A DNA stretch of 64,000 nt from CAZGNZ01 sp964527215 (GCA_964527215.1 CAZGNZ010000009.1:1-64000); one strand, 5' to 3'; shown: positions 8,865 through 18,645, counted from the first letter of the stretch. Notes: generated from the letters alone by a model not told the origin. Numbers and translations are program-made.

Positions 8865-9149
8865 TTATCCAATAACTTTATCGCGGGTTTTTTTCAGCTG
8901 TTTGATGACTTTATCCACTGCGGTTGTGAGTGATTTTTCAAAGACCGGCGAACTCTCTTCAGCAAAAATATCATGTCCTTTTACATGGGCTTTTATTTGG
9001 ACACTCTCATGGCTGTTCTCCTTCACGAGGATCACATGACAGCTGGTGATATTGTCATGGTATCGCTCTATTTTCCCGATTTTCTTATTAACCAGATCAT
9101 TCAATTGACTGGAGGGTGAAAAATGTCTGGCAGTGATTTCAATGGTCAT
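8865..9149 (-). CDS. hpf: ribosome hibernation-promoting factor, short form
   Basis: A 94-residue HPF/RaiA family protein that would bind the decoding region of idle 30S subunits. The fold signature is complete: MTIEITARHFSPSSQLNDLV, a KIGKIERYHDNI helix, the HVILVKEN strand, then VQIKAHVKGHDIFAEE and a basic C-terminal helix. Length equals the short form; the dimerisation domain of long HPF is absent. AGGAGG six bases before the ATG is a strong ribosome site. It follows the xer recombinase gene after a 132-base gap with an inverted repeat, so it may also be separately transcribed. Confidence 0.9.
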   Translation of the reverse strand: MTIEITARHFSPSSQLNDLVNKKIGKIERYHDNITSCHVILVKENSHESVQIKAHVKGHDIFAEESSPVFEKSLTTAVDKVIKQLKKTRDKVIG

Positions 9150-9198
9150 AAAAAACCTCCTAACTTAATTACAAAATCAACTCACACGTATTCATCAA

Positions 9199-9219
9199 AT
9201 CAGTATTGCTTATACTGAT
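9199..9219. repeat. 8-bp perfect inverted repeat upstream of hpf
   Basis: ATCAGTAT (9199-9206) and ATACTGAT (9212-9219) flank a 5-base loop, 50 bases before the hpf start on the minus strand. No T-run follows in that direction, so it looks more like an operator or leader hairpin than a terminator. Confidence 0.35.
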
Positions 9220-9281
9220 AATAATATTTTCATGATATTCATAGAGCCGCATGCGGGTCTTCCGCACCTGGTGTCAAGCTC

Positions 9282-10208
9282 CTATTTTCCGTGAGGATGG
9301 GCTTGCTTATATATTTTACGGAGAGTCTCCACTTTAACATGCGTATAAACCTGTGTTGAGGACAGACTGTTGTGTCCCAGTAAATCCTTTACTGCCTTGA
9401 GATCAGCACCGTGTTCAAGAAGATGGGTCGCAAAAGTGTGCCGAAGAGTATGCGGTCCCTGACTGCTCCCGGATAAATACGGACCGCAGTAGCGTCGGAC
9501 AATGTTGTACACGGTTTTCACACTGATAGGGCGCGTTGTATCCTGTTTGCGCTGCTTGATGCCCGGAAACACGTACTCACTGGAATTCCTTTCCGTTCGC
9601 CCGGTCAGCCTGATGTACTTCCTGACGGCCTTTACCGCCGGTTTTCCCAATATCGCCAGTCTTACCTTCCGCCCTTTTCCCAATACCCGCATTGTCCCTT
9701 TTTCCAGATTCAGATCCTGTATTCGCAAGCCGACAAGCTCAGAAACCCGAATTCCGCTGGCATAGAGAATTTCCAGAACAGCCTTGTCCCGACAGCCCTT
9801 CTCATTCTGAGGAAAATCCTGATCCAGCAGCTGCCGAATTTCATTTTCCTTTAAAAAACTGGGTAATCGCACCGGCTGCTTCGGTGCCTTGATACTTTTT
9901 ACCGGGTTGGCAGGAATCCTTCCGGTCTGAAGAAAAAAACGGTACATGGACTTCACCGCCGCCAGTTTCCGGGCAACTGTGGCAGGTGACTTTCCTTCCT
10001 GTCCCTGTTTCAGCAGGAAAAACTTTACTGCCTGTCCCGACAGTTCAAAAAGATTGAATTCCGCATCATAACTCGTGAGAAATGTCAGAAAATCCTTCAG
10101 ATCCCTTTGATACGACCGGAGCGTATTTATTGAATACTGGCGTTCCGTTTCCAGATAATCCAGAAACTCAACAACATGCTCTGTCTGACATTCAGAACGA
10201 GTTTTCAC
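9282..10208 (-). CDS. tyrosine recombinase XerC/XerD
   Basis: Site-specific recombinase of the Xer family, normally resolving chromosome dimers at dif. An N-terminal SAM-like domain (residues 10-105) precedes the catalytic domain with the full set Arg154 (SGIRVSEL), Lys178 (LGKGRK), His253 and Arg256 (HTLRHTF), His279 (LLGHNS) and Tyr288 (TQVYTHV). The 308-residue length is standard for Xer proteins rather than phage integrases. GTG start. XerC and XerD cannot be separated by eye. It follows rluD after 58 bases in a housekeeping operon, which also argues against a mobile-element integrase. Confidence 0.9.
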   Translation of the reverse strand: MKTRSECQTEHVVEFLDYLETERQYSINTLRSYQRDLKDFLTFLTSYDAEFNLFELSGQAVKFFLLKQGQEGKSPATVARKLAAVKSMYRFFLQTGRIPANPVKSIKAPKQPVRLPSFLKENEIRQLLDQDFPQNEKGCRDKAVLEILYASGIRVSELVGLRIQDLNLEKGTMRVLGKGRKVRLAILGKPAVKAVRKYIRLTGRTERNSSEYVFPGIKQRKQDTTRPISVKTVYNIVRRYCGPYLSGSSQGPHTLRHTFATHLLEHGADLKAVKDLLGHNSLSSTQVYTHVKVETLRKIYKQAHPHGK

Positions 10209-10266
10209 CGCTCAGTGTTTTCGGATGTTGTCATGGAGTTCCTTGCAGGGATCAGTATCGGTCATT

Positions 10267-11229
10267 TCAAGATCCAAACTCATTTTTCAGGGTCTTCAGT
10301 GCACTTTCCATATCCTCTGGTATCGGGACTTCCCAAACCTTCCTGTCTCCGGTAACCGGATGATCACATTCCAGCCGGGCTGCATGAAGCGCTACCCGGG
10401 TCAGCTGATGGGATATGCTCTTCAGCACCGGACCGTATTTTGAATGAAACGCCTTGCTCCGATTGTGCCCGCCGCCATACAGCTCATCGGCATAAATGGG
10501 ATGCCCGATTGAAGCCAGGTGAACCCTCAACTGATGGGTCCGGCCGGTTTTTGGAAACAGCTCCAGATGGGACAGCGGTCCATACCGGAACTGCAGTCGA
10601 TAGTTGGTAGCAGCTTTCCGTCCCCCCGTTTCCGTAACAGCAAAGGCTTTCCGGTTGACCGGATGACGGTCCAGATTACCGGTGATTTCTCCTTCATTCG
10701 GAATCTTGCCCCATACCAGAGCCTGGTAGGTCTTCTGAACCATTCGGCTGGCAAACTGCTCGCTCAGGCAGCGATGCGCAGAATCCGTTTTGGCAATCAC
10801 AAGGACCCCTGATGTCTCCTTGTCGAGCCGATGAACAATCCCCGGCCGGGCAGAAATCATCTGGGACAGATCGTTTGTATGGTACAAAAGGGCATTGACC
10901 AGAGTGCCGGAAAAATTCCCGCTGCCAGGATGAACCACCATTCCTGCCGGCTTGTTTACGACCAGTATGGCTTGATCCTCATAAATGATATCAATGGGAA
11001 TATTTTCAGGCTGCAGATCTTCGGGTGCTTCGGAAACCGGTTCACAAGTGAATTCTTCCCCTTCCGAAATCTGGTAGGATGGTTTCATCCTCTGACCGTT
11101 CATGGTGATGTGCCCATGTTTGATCAGATTCTGTATTTTTGATCGAGAGTAATCTGTTAGTTTATCAGCCAGGTACTGGTCGATGCGGATTCCGTCCCGA
11201 TCACTGATGATTGTAAAAACTTTGGTCAA
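10267..11229 (-). CDS. rluD: RluA/RluD-family 23S rRNA pseudouridine synthase
   Basis: Converts uridines in large-subunit rRNA to pseudouridine. An S4 RNA-binding domain at the N-terminus (RIDQYLADKLTDYSRSKIQ) is followed by the catalytic domain with HRLDKETSG (catalytic Asp) and the tail FPKTGRTHQLRVHLASIGHP, diagnostic for the RluA/RluD group. The frame extends upstream to 11277, but that would overlap lspA by 77 bases and add a non-homologous leader, so I prefer TTG 11229 (LTKVFTIIS), still overlapping lspA by 29 bases. The ileS-lspA-rluD order is common in bacteria. RluD is the best family guess; RluA and RluC are close relatives. Confidence 0.85.
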   Translation of the reverse strand: MTKVFTIISDRDGIRIDQYLADKLTDYSRSKIQNLIKHGHITMNGQRMKPSYQISEGEEFTCEPVSEAPEDLQPENIPIDIIYEDQAILVVNKPAGMVVHPGSGNFSGTLVNALLYHTNDLSQMISARPGIVHRLDKETSGVLVIAKTDSAHRCLSEQFASRMVQKTYQALVWGKIPNEGEITGNLDRHPVNRKAFAVTETGGRKAATNYRLQFRYGPLSHLELFPKTGRTHQLRVHLASIGHPIYADELYGGGHNRSKAFHSKYGPVLKSISHQLTRVALHAARLECDHPVTGDRKVWEVPIPEDMESALKTLKNEFGS

Positions 11230-11707
11230 CGCGCTGAGTTCTGACCTTAAGTAATAAGTGAAGAATATACAGTGCAATGCCGATGGTAACAGCAGAGTCG
11301 GCTATATTGAATACATACCAGCGGTATCCGCCAAAACCCATGTCAATGAAATCCACAACTCCATTCCAGGAAGACGGATGAACCAGCATGAGAAAACGGT
11401 CCACCAGATTTCCCAGCGCTCCGCCCAGAATAAGCACAAGTCCGAAACGCATCAGGAGGTGACTGTTTCTTTCAATATACAGGAAATAGACTATAAGGAT
11501 GCTGGCAACGGCAGACAACACGGAAATCACCGGTAAAAAACCACCGACCCGGATGCCAAACGCAATTCCGGGATTTTCAACATACGTAAACCGCAGAAAA
11601 CTGCCCAGTACTTCAACCGGGGAGTTGGGGGTGAGATACATTTTGACCAGAAATTTTGTAAACTGATCAATCAGTACGACAATAAATGCGACGGGTAATA
11701 TTTTCAA
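11201..11707 (-). CDS. lspA: lipoprotein signal peptidase II
   Basis: Inner-membrane aspartyl protease that cleaves prolipoproteins before the lipidated Cys. The 168-residue protein has four predicted membrane helices and the family motifs VENPGIAFGI, GGALGNLVDRF, NGVVDFID (catalytic Asp119) and FNIADSAVTIG (catalytic Asp137). Its start overlaps the DksA-like gene by four bases (ATGA). Substrates in this window include the giant lipoprotein and LptE. Confidence 0.95.
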   Translation of the reverse strand: MKILPVAFIVVLIDQFTKFLVKMYLTPNSPVEVLGSFLRFTYVENPGIAFGIRVGGFLPVISVLSAVASILIVYFLYIERNSHLLMRFGLVLILGGALGNLVDRFLMLVHPSSWNGVVDFIDMGFGGYRWYVFNIADSAVTIGIALYILHLLLKVRTQRVDQSFYNHQ

Positions 11708-12084
11708 GCTTTTTTTGATTCTGTCTTGCAGTTCCAGCAGGTAGTGGTGTGAGGAACTTCCATCAGGCGTTCTTCAGGGATTTTGCACCCGCAAACTTTG
11801 CAGATACCAAAAGTGCCTTCATCTATCATGTCCAATGCTCGGTTCAGATACTGCATATAGGTGGTTTCTCGAGTGAGCCAGAAAAACTCCTTTTCCCTCT
11901 CCATCTGATCTGATCCGGCATCCGCCATATGGGATGAATAAACAGCATTGACGGTTTCTCCGGCAGCCATATTCTCAGCATTTTCACGGGATCGCTCAAT
12001 AATTTCCTGTGCTTTTTCTTTTTTCTCTGAAATTATGGATTTAAAACGATCCAGTTCTTCCTGTGTCCATTTTGAATCTGTCAT
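11704..12084 (-). CDS. DksA/TraR-type C4 zinc-finger protein
   Basis: A 126-residue protein with an N-terminal helical hairpin (about residues 5-75) and a C4 zinc finger CKVCGCKIPEERLMEVPHTT followed by CWNC. This layout is typical of DksA/TraR proteins that insert into the RNA polymerase secondary channel. The C-terminus is short after the finger. AGGAG precedes the ATG. A DksA-like gene between ileS and lspA recurs in many bacteria, often annotated TraR/DksA or YteA-like. Whether it responds to ppGpp cannot be judged from sequence. Confidence 0.85.
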   Translation of the reverse strand: MTDSKWTQEELDRFKSIISEKKEKAQEIIERSRENAENMAAGETVNAVYSSHMADAGSDQMEREKEFFWLTRETTYMQYLNRALDMIDEGTFGICKVCGCKIPEERLMEVPHTTTCWNCKTESKKA

Positions 12085-12096
12085 CTCTATCTTCTC

Positions 12097-15000
12097 CTAA
12101 CTCACCCTGGATATACCTATTTCAACGGGTGACCCTGAAATTTTCATTTGCTTGCGGAAAGAGTGCGTTTTACATGTGAAGTCCAATTCCACACCCAGCA
12201 CCTCGTTCAGAAAATATTCCCTGTATTTTTCCAGTGCTTCCCGGATGTTTTCTGCACCCTCTACGCCAACCCGGATACGGTCTTCCACTTCCAGCCCGGA
12301 ATCTTTCCGTAAATTCTGAACATGACGCACCAAGTCCCGCGTCAACCCTTCCAGCCGCAGTTCGTCCGTCAGTTCGGTCCGGATGCCGACGGTCATTTCC
12401 TTGCCTGATGAAACAGAGTAATGCTCGGCAGGAATTTCCTCCACAATCAACTCTTCAGGCAGTATATCTGCTGTAAAATCATCCTCGGTAATTCGGATGG
12501 GTAATTTACTCCGAATTTTGGAAATAATTTCATCTTCTGTGAATTTACTCAGCCCGGCTGTGACGATTTTCATATTGGGACCGTATTTCTGCCCCAGAAC
12601 CGCAAAATTGGGTTTGATCTTATAAGAAAGAATTTCATTGATCTGTCCGACAAACCGCAGCTTCTTCACGTTCAGTTCTTCCAGTACCTGCGACGCATTG
12701 TTCTCAACGGCTTCATGGAGCACTGGATCAATGCTGACAGCAATTTCCGACAGAGGCTGCCGAATTTTGATATTGGCCTTGTTCCGGGCAGAACGCCCCA
12801 GACCGACAATGGCAATGATGGTGTCAACTTCCCGAATAAGGGCATCATTTTCCAGAGCGGGATCCGGTTTTGGATATTCCGTATGATGGATGCTTTCCGG
12901 CGCATCCGCGTCTGATCGGCGCACCAGATTCTGGTACATGGATTCGGTCAGGAAGGGCACAATCGGGGCCATGGCTTTTGCAAATGTCAGCAAAACATGA
13001 TGCAGGGTTCCGTATGCCGCCAGTTTATCGGAATCACTGTCGCTCTTCCAGAAACGGCGGCGGTTGCGGCGAACATACCAGTTGGACAGATCATCCAGAA
13101 ATCCCGATGCCTGCTGCATGAAACGAAACACCTGGTATTCTTCAATAAGCGTGTTTGCTTCCTTCACCAGCTCGTTTAACTTGGCCAGAATCCAGTGGTC
13201 CAGACGCGTCAGATGATCGGCATTCAGCGGATGCTGAACAGGATTAAATCCGTCCAGATTGGCGTAGGTAACAAAAAAGGAATACGTATTCCACCAGGTT
13301 AGGACATGCTTCCGCACTTCATCGGCGGCATGATAGCCAAACAGCAGATTGTGTTCAGGATTCTGGACTGCGTACAGCCATCGCATCACATCCACACCCA
13401 TTTTTTCAGCAGCATCATCAAACCAGATGGCATTGCCCCAGGATTTATGCATATCCCGGCCGGTTTCATCCTTCACCAAAGCATACCCCAGCAGCGCTTT
13501 GAACGGTGCCCGGCCTTCCATCATCGCCGACATCGCCAGCAGCGAATAGAACCAGTTCCGAAACTGCCCTGGGAAAGATTCCGTGACCATCTCCGCGGGA
13601 AACCATTTCTCCCAGTATTCCCGATCCTCAAAATACCCCATGGTGGAATAAGGCACAATTCCGGCATCCAGCCAGGGATTTCCCACATCCTTGATCCGGG
13701 TTCCAATAAGACCGGTCTCGGGATGTCGGATTTTAACTTTGTCAATCCATGGACGATGCGGGGTCTTCCCTTCAAATTCTTCCCAGCCTTCTACCGCCAG
13801 TTCTTTCAATTCTTCCCGGCTGCCGACCACAAAAAATGACCCGTCCTCAAACGTCCAGATGGGCAGAGCCAGTCCCCAGAAACGTTTTTTGGAGATCATC
13901 CAGTCGCCCATATTATCCAGCCACTCCAGCTCCCGGTCATGCCCCCAGGCGGGTATCCAGCGGATTTCTTCCACCAGCTTCTTGATCCGGTCCCGCCAGT
14001 CCATATTGATGTACCACTCTTCCACTATGCGAAAAACCAGCTCGTCGCCGGATCGCCAGCAATGAGGATAAATATGAGGATACTTTTCCACATGGACAAG
14101 AAAATCACGCTGCTGCAGATCGTCAATGATGCGCGTAGTGGTTTCCTGGTCGGTGGCATTCAGACCGGTCAGCCAGCCGAATCCGTCAATGAAGTTGGAT
14201 TCTTCATTCAGCGGCGCAATATCCACCAGATTCAGTTTCCGTCCAAGCGTATTGTCAATGTCACCGCAGCCGGGTGCAATGTGAACGATACCGGTTCCTT
14301 CACCCGCCACAACCACATCACTCCCCATGCTGTCCTTTCCGCCGTCAATGACGCGGTGGCAGTCAATCCCGGTGATGCCGGACTCCTGCAGATTTTGCCT
14401 GACATACGGATATCCGCCGGCCTTGCCGTAGGCTTCCAGTTCGTCAAACGGACCCTGATAAGGACGACCCACCAGGTCCGCCCCTTTGACGGTTCCTTCA
14501 ATGGTGTATCCGCCCCGTTCCTTGAAAATCTGTGCGATGGTCTTCAGTTTGGGTACGCCATCCACCCACTGTTTCTTTTCCCTGTACTGCTTGTCCAGCC
14601 GCTTGAATTCAAGATTGTCATTGGCGAAATAATAAATGGATCCGTCCGCAGCTTTGAGCTTCACATACTCCAGGTCCACATTCACTGCGGCGGCCACATT
14701 GGAGGTGAGAGTCCAGGGAGTCGTGGTCCAGACCAGCAGATATTCATTTTCAGAATCCTTCAGGGGGAAACGGACAAACAGCGCTCGATGCGCTACCAGT
14801 TTGCGGCCCTCAATGATTTCCATCTGTGAATAGGATGTCCCCGACCGTCCGGACCAGGGCACCACATCGGTCCCGCAGTAAATCTTGTCCTCATTGAAAA
14901 GCTTTTTGAGAAATCCCCAAATAGCATAATTATTGGTCTCGGACATGGTATAGTAGGAATTATCCCAATCCATCCAGTATCCCAGCCGCACAGACTGATC

Positions 15001-15411
15001 ACTCTGGATTTTTGAGTATTTGCGGACGCGCTCCTTGCACATATCCACAAATTTCTCAATACCGAATTCCTCCACTTCCCTCTTGGACTTAAAACCCAGC
15101 TCCTTTTCGACTTCCACTTCCACCCAGAGCCCCTGACAGTCAAATCCGTTCTGGTAACGCTGGTCAAAACCGTGCATGGCGTGGAAACGCTGAAAAATAT
15201 CCTTCAGCGTACGGCCCCAGGCATGATGCACACCCATGGGATTGTTGGCCGTGATGGGTCCGTCTAAAAATGACCAGTGCTTCTTTCCCCGGTTTTTTTC
15301 AACCAGTTTTTCGAAGCTGCGGTTTTCACGCCAGAAATCCAATATGTCGTGCTCGAGCTGTATAAAATCGGTGCGGGGATTAACTTTATCAAATACAGGT
15401 TTATTTTCCAT
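12097..15411 (-). CDS. ileS: isoleucyl-tRNA synthetase (divergent class)
   Basis: Class I aminoacyl-tRNA synthetase charging tRNA-Ile; 1104 residues, in the size range of the long IleS2-like enzymes. The catalytic core begins FLDGPITANNPMGVHHAWG, where the HIGH motif reads HHAW. The KMSKS loop reads MHKSWGN. The editing domain lies around WTTTPWTLTSNVA, the zone GSDVVVAGEGTGIVHIAPGC is conserved, and an anticodon-binding domain follows. Both signature motifs are noncanonical but belong to a recognised variant clade of IleS, so the gene is probably functional. It leads the operon with dksA-like, lspA and rluD. No Shine-Dalgarno is obvious before the ATG. No T-box is seen in the 166-base upstream gap. 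Confidence 0.9.
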   Translation of the reverse strand: MENKPVFDKVNPRTDFIQLEHDILDFWRENRSFEKLVEKNRGKKHWSFLDGPITANNPMGVHHAWGRTLKDIFQRFHAMHGFDQRYQNGFDCQGLWVEVEVEKELGFKSKREVEEFGIEKFVDMCKERVRKYSKIQSDQSVRLGYWMDWDNSYYTMSETNNYAIWGFLKKLFNEDKIYCGTDVVPWSGRSGTSYSQMEIIEGRKLVAHRALFVRFPLKDSENEYLLVWTTTPWTLTSNVAAAVNVDLEYVKLKAADGSIYYFANDNLEFKRLDKQYREKKQWVDGVPKLKTIAQIFKERGGYTIEGTVKGADLVGRPYQGPFDELEAYGKAGGYPYVRQNLQESGITGIDCHRVIDGGKDSMGSDVVVAGEGTGIVHIAPGCGDIDNTLGRKLNLVDIAPLNEESNFIDGFGWLTGLNATDQETTTRIIDDLQQRDFLVHVEKYPHIYPHCWRSGDELVFRIVEEWYINMDWRDRIKKLVEEIRWIPAWGHDRELEWLDNMGDWMISKKRFWGLALPIWTFEDGSFFVVGSREELKELAVEGWEEFEGKTPHRPWIDKVKIRHPETGLIGTRIKDVGNPWLDAGIVPYSTMGYFEDREYWEKWFPAEMVTESFPGQFRNWFYSLLAMSAMMEGRAPFKALLGYALVKDETGRDMHKSWGNAIWFDDAAEKMGVDVMRWLYAVQNPEHNLLFGYHAADEVRKHVLTWWNTYSFFVTYANLDGFNPVQHPLNADHLTRLDHWILAKLNELVKEANTLIEEYQVFRFMQQASGFLDDLSNWYVRRNRRRFWKSDSDSDKLAAYGTLHHVLLTFAKAMAPIVPFLTESMYQNLVRRSDADAPESIHHTEYPKPDPALENDALIREVDTIIAIVGLGRSARNKANIKIRQPLSEIAVSIDPVLHEAVENNASQVLEELNVKKLRFVGQINEILSYKIKPNFAVLGQKYGPNMKIVTAGLSKFTEDEIISKIRSKLPIRITEDDFTADILPEELIVEEIPAEHYSVSSGKEMTVGIRTELTDELRLEGLTRDLVRHVQNLRKDSGLEVEDRIRVGVEGAENIREALEKYREYFLNEVLGVELDFTCKTHSFRKQMKISGSPVEIGISRVS

Positions 15412-15494
15412 TTGAAATTGAACTGCCAGTTAGTTGTGGTTTTGTTTGTTTCGGTATCTATTCCTTACAGATACTGGGAAATTTTAAAGCGTGT

Positions 15495-15523
15495 AACTTA
15501 ATATCATTCTCTGACGCGGTCAA
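15495..15523 (-). promoter_or_regulatory. possible promoter for the ileS operon
   Basis: Read on the minus strand: TTGACC (15523-15518), 17-base spacer, TAAGTT (15500-15495), leaving a leader of about 75 bases before ileS. The -35 box is good; the -10 box is weak. Confidence 0.3.
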
Positions 15524-15577
15524 ATATTTGCTGACTGCATCAGGAAGCTGATTTCGTTGTGAATCGTGCCGAATTCT

Positions 15578-17185
15578 TCAGTCGGTAAAGTGATTCACAA
15601 TGGGATAACGCCGTCCGATCCCGAATGCTTTTGGCGATATCCGGATTCCGGGAGCTGCCTGCCGGCGTTTGTACTCCGAAAGCCGCACCAGACGCAGCAT
15701 CCGCCGGGCTGTCATCTCATCATATCCGTCTTTCACCAGACCATTCAGAGCCTTGTTCTCCGTGACAATTTCATCCACCAGCGGACTGACTTCGGCGTAA
15801 TCAAATGGATCGACCTGCTCCGGTCTCAATTCCGCAGAGGGTGCCTTGGTCAGGGTGTGGTCAGGAATAACATCCCTGCCGGCTTTTTCATTCACCTGCC
15901 TGCAGACATCATACACCTGAACTTTATTCAGATCGCTGATCACGGCCAATGCGCCGCACATGTCACCGTACATGGTGCAGTAACCCAGCGCGGTCTCGGT
16001 CTTGTTGCCGGTATTCAGCACGAGGGCGTTCTGTTTGTTGGCAATGGCCATCAGGATATTTCCCCTCAGCCGAGCCTGAATGTTTTCCTCGGCAATACCG
16101 AATTCCGTTCCTGCGAACACCGGTTCGACAGCCTGCAGCATGGTCTCATTTAAATCCCGAATGGGTATCTCCAAAAACTGAATCCCCAGATTCCGTGCCA
16201 GTTGCTCCGAATCCGAAACACTGTGTCCCGATGAAAAACGCGACGGCATGGTTACCCCAAGCACCTGTTCCGGGCCAAGAGCTGCCGCTGCTACCGCTGC
16301 CACCAGCGCGGAATCAATTCCGCCGCTTAAACCGATGACGGCCAGAGAATGACCGGTTTTCCGGAAATAGTCCTTCACCCCCAGTGTCAGTGCCTGGAAA
16401 ATTTCCTCCGGCTCCGGCAGTATATCCGGTGTGTGCATCGAAGGATCGGCCAGGTCCACTGTCGTCAAATCATCCTCAAATCCTTTGCACATGGTGATGA
16501 GATGGGAATCACCGCTCATCACGAAAGATCGCCCGTCGAACACCAGTTCATCCTGAGCACCGGTCAGATTACAGTACACAAATGGAACTCCGGATTCCGC
16601 TGTTTTTGTCTTGACCAGCTGCAGCCGGTCCTGAAGCCGTCCCGTGCTGAAAGGCGAAGCGGAGATATTGATGATGATGTCCGCACCCTGCTGTGCCAGC
16701 TGCCGGGTGACCTTCAAATCGTATTCCATATCCCACAGATCTTCACAGATTTCCAGTCCCAGATTAAGCGTTCGCCCGTTTACGTCAACCGGTAAGATTT
16801 CAACGGTTTCTGCAGGAGCGAAATAACGATCCTCATCAAACACATCATAGGTGGGCAAAAGGGATTTGTCCCGAAACCCGAGGATGTGCCCGTTCTGCAG
16901 AACGGCAGCAGTATTGAAGAGCCTGTCGTTTTCTTTCCGGACTGTTCCCACGATAACGGGGGATGAGCCCGCCGCTCGGCTCAACTCAGTGAGTCGCAGA
17001 TGGGCTTCATCAATGAAGTGCGATTCAAACAGCAGATCCTGGGGCGGATAGCCGGTGAGACACATTTCCGGGAACACCAGTATGTCTGCCTCACCGGATT
17101 TCTTTTCCATAATCCCGCGGATCAGTTCCGCATTCGATTTCAGTGCCCCCACGATGGGGTTGATCTGAGCCAGCAGGATTTTCAC
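15578..17185 (-). CDS. nadE: glutamine-dependent NAD+ synthetase
   Basis: Makes NAD+ from deamido-NAD+, ATP and glutamine. The N-terminal nitrilase-type glutaminase domain has Glu in FPEMCLTGYPP, Lys in FRDKSLLPTYDVFDE and Cys in LEICEDLW. The C-terminal synthetase domain has the P-loop SGGIDSALVAAVAAAALG and NKTETALGYCTMYGD. At 535 residues it is the usual bacterial two-domain length. GTG start overlaps the asnS stop (TAGTG), so the two are translationally coupled. The substrate tail RISPKAFGIGRRYPI is standard for the family. Confidence 0.95.
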   Translation of the reverse strand: MKILLAQINPIVGALKSNAELIRGIMEKKSGEADILVFPEMCLTGYPPQDLLFESHFIDEAHLRLTELSRAAGSSPVIVGTVRKENDRLFNTAAVLQNGHILGFRDKSLLPTYDVFDEDRYFAPAETVEILPVDVNGRTLNLGLEICEDLWDMEYDLKVTRQLAQQGADIIINISASPFSTGRLQDRLQLVKTKTAESGVPFVYCNLTGAQDELVFDGRSFVMSGDSHLITMCKGFEDDLTTVDLADPSMHTPDILPEPEEIFQALTLGVKDYFRKTGHSLAVIGLSGGIDSALVAAVAAAALGPEQVLGVTMPSRFSSGHSVSDSEQLARNLGIQFLEIPIRDLNETMLQAVEPVFAGTEFGIAEENIQARLRGNILMAIANKQNALVLNTGNKTETALGYCTMYGDMCGALAVISDLNKVQVYDVCRQVNEKAGRDVIPDHTLTKAPSAELRPEQVDPFDYAEVSPLVDEIVTENKALNGLVKDGYDEMTARRMLRLVRLSEYKRRQAAPGIRISPKAFGIGRRYPIVNHFTD

Positions 17186-18477
17186 TACGGCCTCATTTTC
17201 CCCAGCATTCTCGGATAGGGGATGGTTTCACGAATATGGGGCAGCCCGCAGATCCAGGCCACCACCCGTTCAATTCCCATTCCGAATCCGGCGTGGGGCA
17301 CCGACCCGTAGCGGCGCAGATCCAGATACCACTCGAAATCCTCCACCGGCAGGTTTTCCGCCTTGATCCGGCTCAGCAGCGTGTCAAAATCATGCTCTCG
17401 CTGGGATCCGCCGATAATCTCGCCGTAGCCCTCCGGTGCCAGAACATCCATCCCCAGCACCACATCCTCGTTCTCCGGATCGCGCTTCATGTAAAACGCC
17501 TTGATGGATGCAGGAAAGCGGTCCACGACCACCGGGCGGTCATACTTCTCCGCGATGAGGGTTTCCTCGGGAGAGCCGAAGTCGTCTCCCCATGCGAACT
17601 CAATCCCGTTATCCTGCAGGAACTTCACGCATTCCGAATAACTTACCCGGGGGAACGGCAGCTGTATTGCTTCCAGTTTGGCGATATCGCGTTCGAGGAT
17701 TTCCAGCTCGGCCCGTCTGTTTTCCAGCACCCGCTGGACAATGAAGACGATAAACCGCTCGGACCATTCGATATTTCCGTCATGTTCGCAGTAGGCGATT
17801 TCCGGCTCCACCATCCAGAATTCAATGAGATGCCGCCGTGTTTTGCTTTTCTCTGCCCGGAATGTGGGACCAAAGTTGTACTGCCGTCCGAAGGCCATGC
17901 AGTTGGCTTCGCCGTACAGCTGTCCGGTCTGACACAAATAGGCTTTTTCCCCGAAGTACTCCGTCTCAAACAGCGTGGTGGTGCCTTCCGCCGCATTGGG
18001 AGTCAGGATCGGCGTATCCACCAAGGTGAAATCATGGCTGTCGAAGAAATCCCGAACGGCTTTGATGATTTCGTGCCGCACTTTGAGAATGGCGTTCTGC
18101 CGCCTTGAGCGCAGCCAGAGATGGCGGTGGGACATAAGGAATTCGGTGCCGTGTTCCTTCGGCGTGATGGGATATTCCTCACAGGCGTGAACCACTTCAA
18201 AATCCGATACCTGCAGTTCATATCCACCCACTGCCCGTTCATTGGCCACCACTTTTCCCTGCACAATAATGGAGGTTTCCTGGGTCAGCTTTTTGAAGCC
18301 GTCGTATTTATCGGTGCCAATTTCATCCCGGACAATGATGCACTGCAGCAGACCGGTCCCGTCACGGAAAATTAGAAATCCGATTTTCCCTTTCCGACGT
18401 GTATTGTACACCCATCCGCTCAGCTGCACCGTTTCCTCTAAATGTTCTGAAATCCTCTTGATCAGTATTTTTTTCAT
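17185..18477 (-). CDS. asnS: asparaginyl-tRNA synthetase
   Basis: Class IIb synthetase charging tRNA-Asn; 430 residues. The N-terminal OB-fold reads VQLSGWVYNTRRKGKIGFLI. The catalytic core carries motif 2 (GPTFRAEKSKTRRHLIEFWM), an Asn/Asp substrate region and motif 3 (GFGMGIERVVAWICG). FRAEKSKTRRHL distinguishes AsnS from bacterial AspS. ATG start with AAGG about eight bases upstream. The 168-base gap before it shows no leader structure I can identify. nadE follows directly. Confidence 0.95.
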   Translation of the reverse strand: MKKILIKRISEHLEETVQLSGWVYNTRRKGKIGFLIFRDGTGLLQCIIVRDEIGTDKYDGFKKLTQETSIIVQGKVVANERAVGGYELQVSDFEVVHACEEYPITPKEHGTEFLMSHRHLWLRSRRQNAILKVRHEIIKAVRDFFDSHDFTLVDTPILTPNAAEGTTTLFETEYFGEKAYLCQTGQLYGEANCMAFGRQYNFGPTFRAEKSKTRRHLIEFWMVEPEIAYCEHDGNIEWSERFIVFIVQRVLENRRAELEILERDIAKLEAIQLPFPRVSYSECVKFLQDNGIEFAWGDDFGSPEETLIAEKYDRPVVVDRFPASIKAFYMKRDPENEDVVLGMDVLAPEGYGEIIGGSQREHDFDTLLSRIKAENLPVEDFEWYLDLRRYGSVPHAGFGMGIERVVAWICGLPHIRETIPYPRMLGKMRP

Positions 18478-18645
18478 TATAACCCTTAAAATGTGTTTGT
18501 CGATTTCGATTTCGTCTGAATATATCAGGCTCGGTTTCCAGATTGACTTCAGAAATCATTATTACCGGCGGGAAAACTGAGCAGGACCTCCGCTTCCCCA
18601 AAATCTCCTGTGTTGAGAGATAAAAAAATCATATGCATATTCCGA

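Noticed and set aside
11230..11277. N-terminal extension of rluD
   Set aside because: It would overlap lspA by 77 bases and adds residues without family similarity.
13306..14829. Long plus-strand frames opposite ileS
   Set aside because: Antisense shadows of a strongly conserved coding gene; composition and lack of ribosome sites argue against them.
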